Positions 50,260 through 54,643 of a stretch of 54,643 nt of DNA are shown in pieces. This stretch comes from Prorocentrum cordatum. Its lineage: Eukaryota; Sar; Dinophyceae; Prorocentrales; Prorocentraceae. The position numbers and the translations under genes were made by a program. Below the pieces are notes generated by a model, which saw only the letters and a list, made by a program, of their open reading frames with translations, had not been told where the DNA came from and searched no databases. The stretch lies in contig CAUYUJ010001303.1 in NCBI GenBank assembly GCA_963575745.1, forward strand, positions 447,399 through 502,041. The letters run 5' to 3'. How positions within the stretch are numbered: the stretch's first letter is position 1; each line of letters opens with the position of its first letter.

Positions 50260-51321
50260 CCTACGCCGCGCCTGGCGCAGGTGCTGCGTGGCGGGCCAGG
50301 CGACCGAGGGCCCCCGCGAGGGCCAGTCAAAGGGGTCGACGGCCGCGAAGCTCGCGCCGGGCTACTGCTTCCTGGCGCGCGAAGGGGAGCCGCAGAAGGT
50401 TACGGTTCTGGTCTTCGTGCCGAGGCCCCCCCTGGCGCCGGGGGGGCGACGCAGGTGGCGAAGAAGGGGGTCGACGACGTTGCGGTCGAGTTCGCGCTCT
50501 CCTATCCCGAGGCGCGGGGCGCTGGCGAGGCCGCGTCGAGGGCAGACCAGTAGCCTGCCGTCCAGGCGTTGCTTTTGGAGCTACGCCGGCGCCGAGTCGA
50601 GCACCATCGCGCAGCGATCGAGAAGTCCACGAAACACAGCGGCAAGGCGAACGGCAGCATCGAGGTGGTGGCGCGCAGGGCGGGGTCGCTCACTCGCACC
50701 TGCGTCGCCGTCATCGATGACAAGTACAAGACCGAGGCGACGAGCCTGCCGGTGACCCCCCCGTGGCTGGTCAGGCACCCGGTGTGCATCGTCGCCGGGT
50801 TCGTCTTGAAGAGCGATGGCCCGAGTGCCTGGGCGACGATGCGGGGGGCGGAGTGCACGTGGCCTCTCGCGGGCGCGGGCGAGGCGGCGTGCTTCAAGTT
50901 GATTCGCAAGGACCAGTCGAAGCTCGACCGCGCTGGAGTGTTCCTCGGACGGAGGGGCGAGAGCGATGAGGTCGTCGTGGGCGCAGCGCGTGGGATCGAG
51001 TTCGCCTGGTCATTCAAGAGACGCGATGTGAGCGAGCACTGCGTCCAGGGGCAGTTCTCGCCGCCCATCGGCGCGCCCTGGGACCCTAGAGCCCCGGCGA
51101 CGGGGGCCCCAGTTGCGAGCGCAAGGCGGAGGTGCATCACTCGCGCCCTGATCGAGGAGCACGGCGAGAGCCCTGACTGCGCGGCCTGCCCGCGGCTGTC
51201 GAGCGCGCGCGCGATCGCGCGCAGGGCTCGCTTCGAGGAGATCTTCAGGAAGCAGGCCGATCAGCTGATCCAGACACAGCGGGCGAGCGGCGCAGGCAGT
51301 GCCGAAGTTCCGAACCCATGA
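50260..51321 (+). pseudogene. Copia-like integrase, broken
   Basis: AWRRCCVAGQATEG (about 50267-50308) resembles the HHCC end (C...CV.GR). LAPGYCFLAREG, then VTVLVFVPR (about 50352-50430), fit the start of the catalytic core; where I expect the first Asp there is Gly. After frame changes, KHSGKANGSIEVV (about 50632-50670) with the Glu, PPWLVRHPVCIVAGFVLKSD and GVFLGRRGESDEVVVGAARG (about 50935-50995) follow, the integrase C-terminal part. Segment 50569-51321 is one open frame, but earlier parts need other frames. Confidence 0.55.
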
Positions 51322-51519
51322 CCTCCAGGAGGCGACCCAGGGCCCCAGAGCCAACCAGGACAGCCACAGGCCATCGGCGCACCTCCAGGGCTGGAGTTGC
51401 CTACGGCCAGCGGTCCGAAGCGCGAAGGTGCTACAGTTTTCGACGGAGAGCCAGCAGGGAGGAGGCCAGTCATCGACGTGGCCCCCGCTGCGCGCATGGA
51501 CACCGACCCAGAGGCGGAG

Positions 51520-52250
51520 GCCGTGCCCTCGGCGCGCTCTGCGGCTGGCGCTGGAGGGCGCGAAGCGCGAGCTCGACGCGATGGAGGAGTTCGAGGCGAT
51601 GGCCTGGAAGAGGCGCAGAGAGAAGCCACCAGGGGAGAGGGTGATTTCCACCGAGCTCTTCCACGCGCGAAAGGGACCAGACTGCGCGCGATCACGCATC
51701 GTCGCACGAGACTCTGCAGGGGGCGTCTTCGCACCAGAACATTCTGCAGAGGCACCTCCGACGTGGGCGCTGAAGCTGGTGATCTCGAGGCTGGCATCGC
51801 GCGGAGAGTCGAGGCAGCTCGCGTCGCACGACGACTCGGTGGCATTCTTCCATGCGCAGCTGAAGGAGGCAGTCTAGGCCGAGCCGCCGGAGGAGCTGAA
51901 CTGCCCAGACTGACTCTGGCTCGTGAGCAAGGCGCTTTACGGGGTGCGGGAGTCGAGCGCTGACCTCCAGGAGCTGGTGCGGGGCGCGTGCCGAGGGCGC
52001 GGCTGGGACATCCTGGCGACGGCGCCTTGCTTGGCGTGTCGCAGCGAGTGGGACTGCCTGGCGGGGTTCCACGGCGGCGACTTCTACGCCGAGGGCGAGC
52101 CGCAGCAGCTGGGCAAGGTCGACGCCATGATCACGGGGAGCTCCAAGGCCGAGATCCCCCCCCAGGGTTGGGCCAGCCGCCGAGGACAAGGGCATGGTCC
52201 TACGGCGGCTTCTACCGTGGAACCCGAACGGGTTCATCCTGCTGCTTGAC
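51520..52250 (+). pseudogene. Copia-like reverse transcriptase, catalytic Asp lost
   Basis: In one frame with two stops (about 51875 and 51911): ELDAMEEFEAMAW, GPDCARSRIVARDS (about 51680-51715), HDDSVAFFHAQLKE (about 51830-51870), LWLVSKALYGVRESSADLQE (about 51917-51976) and GFHGGDFYAEG (about 52064-52096). In copia RTs the last motif is x-x-DD-F; here GGC stands for the first GAC (52076-52078), removing a catalytic Asp. Confidence 0.65.
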
Positions 52251-52981
52251 CCGAAGCACTTCGAGAACCTGAGCACGCTGCTGGACCTGAGTGGCGCGCA
52301 GCCGCCCTCGACGCCTGTCAGTCGAGCGACGGGCAAGAACGCGCGAGACGCACTGGAGGAGCTGAAGCGGGCCGGGAAGGCGATCTACTGCAGGGGCACC
52401 GGTATATGCATGCACATCGGCCCAGACCGCTGCGACATCCAGTTCGCTGCGAAGCAGCTGGCATCAGACGCGGCGCATCCGACGTGCCTGAGTATGATGA
52501 GGTTGCGGAGGCTGGCGCGCTACCTGGCTGGGACGCACGACGTTGGCATCGAGTTCTTCTACCAGGCGCCCTGGAACGACATCGCGGCGCACTCCGACGG
52601 CGACTGGAGCGGCGACGTCCAGACATGCAAGAGCACGCTGGAGACCCCTGCGCTGGCCATCTCATCGAGGGCTGGAGCATCGCCCAGGGTACCGTCGCGC
52701 TCGGCAGCGCGGAGTCGGAGTTCTATGCGCTCGGCGTGGATGCGGCTCGCGGGATCACAGTCGAGCAGGTGATGGTCGGGATCGCTGAAGAGGGAGCTGG
52801 ACTTCGAGCGGGCGCGAAGCTGATCATCCGCGCGGACTCAGACGCGGCCCGCGGCATGATCCATCGAGTGGGCTGCGGGCGGGCGCAACCCCATACAGGC
52901 GCGCCATTTCTGGCACCAACAGGCGCCGAGGGAGAAGCAGCTCGAGATCGAGCGAGTCGACGGCGAGAAGAAACTGAGTGA
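52194..52981 (+). pseudogene. Copia-like RNase H, frame change in the middle
   Basis: First frame: AIYCRGTGICMHIGPDRCDI (about 52381-52440), LRRLARYLAGTH and NDIAAHSDGDWSGD (about 52573-52614), typical of copia RNase H. After a frame change near 52640: TVALGSAESEFYALGVDAAR (about 52690-52750, catalytic Glu) and LIIRADSDAARGMIHRVGCG (about 52821-52880), then a second frame change. Confidence 0.7.
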
Positions 52982-53444
52982 TGCAGGGGCGAAGGCGCTC
53001 GACCAGGAGGTGCTGCAGGCCTGCGTGGTGAACCTCGGGGTCGCGGGTGGGGCCGCGGCAGGTTTCGGCGCGGGCGAGGCCGCCCAGGTCCTGGCCGCGC
53101 CGTGGCTGCGTGCGACGGCCCGGGCCGCCTGCGGATCGGACGTGGGCACCTGCGCGGCGGGTGCGAGCCAGACAGAGACCTGCGGCTTGACGATCAAAGT
53201 GTTTGTAGCGATCACCCTGATCGCCGCGGGCTTCATGGCGGGCGTGCTCTACGAGAAGCACGTGATGATGAGGGGGCGCCGCGAGGGGCGCCCCGCTTCA
53301 GCCCGCCTGCTTTCAGACCCAGGTGCACAGGCTGAGCCAACCCCCACCCGTCGCGAGGAGAAAGGGAGCCAGGCCCCTTGCATGTGCGCCAGGAATCGCA
53401 CTCAGCCCCGTTTCGCTCCCCTGCCCGAGCACTCATGGGGATAG
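52982..53444 (+). pseudogene. Copia-like C-terminal extension with a hydrophobic segment
   Basis: It continues the RNase H end (DGEKKLSDAGAKALDQEVLQ) into an Ala/Gly-rich part and a run of about 20 hydrophobic residues beginning IKVFVAITLIAAG (about 53192-53250), followed by basic residues (RGRREGR). It looks like a single membrane anchor with a basic tail, unusual after copia RNase H. The frame ends at TAG 53442-53444. Confidence 0.5.
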
Positions 53445-53701
53445 GTTTGCTCCCGCACGTAATGTTGAGTGAGAGGAGTTGCCGTGGGGCCGTTGGCCAC
53501 AGCCCACTAGATGACATAGCTGCAGGCAGCCAGAGACACATCGACCGGTATAGCGCGTTTTGGGAAGCATGCTTTTACGTTTTCGGGCCCACAGCGGATC
53601 GGACTGATCACCCGACGATGCCCTGGGGCCCCTCCTGCTTCTCAGGGGGCAAGTTGCTAATGACAGCTTGCACCCTTGGGGTTCCGCGTTGAGGAGGCGC
53701 G
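53445..53701. other. Copia-like 3' untranslated part
   Basis: About 260 bp with no gene. A short purine-rich stretch (TTGAGGAGGCGCG) just before the right repeat is a weak candidate polypurine tract. Confidence 0.4.
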
Positions 53702-53789
53702 CAGACATCCGAGCAACATGCGAAATATTTCGAAGCAGGTTGTCCGCAGCCATCGGCTTGTCAAGACATCCGGTCCAGGAGCCGTAGCA
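53702..53789 (+). repeat. Right 88-bp terminal repeat (LTR-like)
   Basis: CAGACATCCGAGCAACATGC to ...CGTAGCA; see the left copy. It is followed by GTGATATGG and the resumed satellite. Confidence 0.7.
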
Positions 53790-54205
53790 GTGATATGGAA
53801 TTAGACTATTCGGAATTGAGCAGATCCCAGATCCAGCTTGTTTCGCTACTTTGTCCTTGTTTTTGTCATGTAAAAAACTACGTGAATGGAGCAGGTCCCA
53901 CATAACGTTGCTTCCATTTTGATTAGTAATGGTACCGGGTTGAAGTCGGATTCGAACCGTGTAAGTCACAGACCCAGTTGTGCCCAGTTTGATTGATGGT
54001 GTGATCTATGTGAAATCTAACAGGATGTGGTCATATTCCAGATATACCGGGGATTCCAACATGATTCCCATTTGGACCCAATAAGAATCTAGTTGGAGCT
54101 GAACAGCTCCCAGGTCTAACTGTGTTAATGTTGTTTCGTATTGAAATCGAACTAGAATCTTTTTGAGATTTGGACATATCCCAAACCCAGCTGATTCCAA
54201 TTAGA
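53790..54205. repeat. 70-bp satellite, right block
   Basis: GAGCAGATCCCAGATCCAGC at 53818 and related starts at about 53888, 53966, 54030, 54102 and 54174. Confidence 0.75.
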
Positions 54206-54344
54206 TCCCAGAGAGGCAAACCAGCGGCGACATGACGAATAGCAAAGAAAGGTGGGCAGGCGCGGGTAGATAGAGGGCGCACGGCCCGTACAAGTACAAG
54301 TCGGGAGCTCAAGGACCGAAACACACTGAACAGGTGTTTCGGGG

Positions 54345-54643
54345 CGCAAGCATATATGTATGTGTGTATGTGTTCATGTATGTGTGCATGTGTGTATGTC
54401 AGTATGTATATATGTATGCTTGTATGTAGTGATGCGTGGGTTTGTATGCATGCATTCGTGTATGTATGCGTGGAGGTGTAAATCATGTATGAACGTATGT
54501 ATGTGTGCAGGTGTGCATATACATGTAGGTGTATCTGTAGGTATGTATGTTTGATTGCATGTATGTATGCTTTGATGTATGGGTGCACAGATATATGGTG
54601 TATGGGTTCATGCGTAAATATATAGAGATGTGTATGTACATGG
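54345..54643. repeat. TGTA/TGTG microsatellite
   Basis: About 300 bp of GTATG and GTGTG units, running off the window. Confidence 0.93.

Larger units (their letters stand above)
48324..53789 (+). mobile_element. Copia-like LTR retrotransposon with 88-bp terminal repeats, decayed
   Basis: 88-bp direct repeats bound a gag-protease-integrase-RT-RNase H series in copia order. The element interrupts a satellite unit: 46 bp of a unit remain on the left and about 30 bp on the right, which together equal one unit plus a 4-5 bp duplication; GTGA is found on both sides. TGGTAGTGCGGAGCG directly after the left repeat resembles an initiator-tRNA primer site (TGGTA...GAGC). The two repeats are about 86% identical and the coding region has many frame changes and lost catalytic residues, so it is old. 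Confidence 0.78.

Noticed and set aside
53948-53958. tRNA-like B box on - (GGTTCGAATCC)
   Set aside because: No A box or cloverleaf around it; it is one variant of the 70-bp satellite unit.

Overview
This window is most likely nuclear genome sequence of a dinoflagellate. The evidence is indirect. The DNA is very GC-rich, no recognisable conserved host gene can be read end to end, and about two thirds is retroelements and simple repeats. The LINE and copia-like proteins resemble those I know from dinoflagellate genomes: LINE ORF1 with a CxxC...CxxC knuckle, LINE RNase H followed by a Cys-rich tail, and copia gag with a VDARALG...FSGE start. There is also a fragment resembling the dinoflagellate spliced leader (17274-17294). 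A run of exactly 100 N (9544-9643) marks a scaffold gap, so this is a draft assembly and some frameshifts may be sequencing errors.

Layout. 1-5.9 kb: a nearly complete but damaged non-LTR retrotransposon on + (copy A: ORF1, AP-like endonuclease, reverse transcriptase, RNase H, Cys-rich tail). 6.0-7.3 kb: the 3' end of a second LINE. 7.8-8.6 kb: small tandem repeats. 8.9-9.95 kb: CCT-rich array with the gap. 10.1-16.8 kb: a second long LINE (copy B) on +, broken by many frameshifts. 17.0-17.6 kb: a GC-rich tandem repeat of about 185 bp. 17.7-20.7 kb: a 3 kb pyrimidine array. 21.4-27.8 kb: a young Penelope-like retroelement on -, with an N-terminal GIY-YIG nuclease fused to RT, a separate gag-like ORF with an SR-rich stretch and a CCHC knuckle, and 1.1 kb direct repeats (pLTRs) about 99.5% identical. 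28-43 kb: a mosaic of dispersed repeats, three TA-flanked MITEs, a GC-rich foldback family, minisatellites and large purine arrays, with only weak hints of exons. 43.9-45.5 kb: an unidentified coding-like locus on -. 45.6-46.6 kb: a roughly 1 kb foldback. 46.7-48.3 kb: a 70-bp satellite and a 73-bp tandem array. 48.3-53.8 kb: a decayed copia-like element on + with 88-bp terminal direct repeats, inserted in the 70-bp satellite, which resumes to 54.2 kb. 54.3 kb to the end: TGTA-rich microsatellite.

The most interesting points are the Penelope-like element and two possible recoding sites. In the Penelope-like element the gag-like ORF and the GIY-YIG/RT ORF lie in the same frame, separated by one TGA followed by CTA, a context known for stop-codon readthrough. 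In LINE copy A, ORF1 ends in CTT TGA C, the classic +1 'shifty stop', and a +1 slip there enters exactly the endonuclease/RT frame. Nothing here looks like a host operon; the genes work together only within each retroelement.
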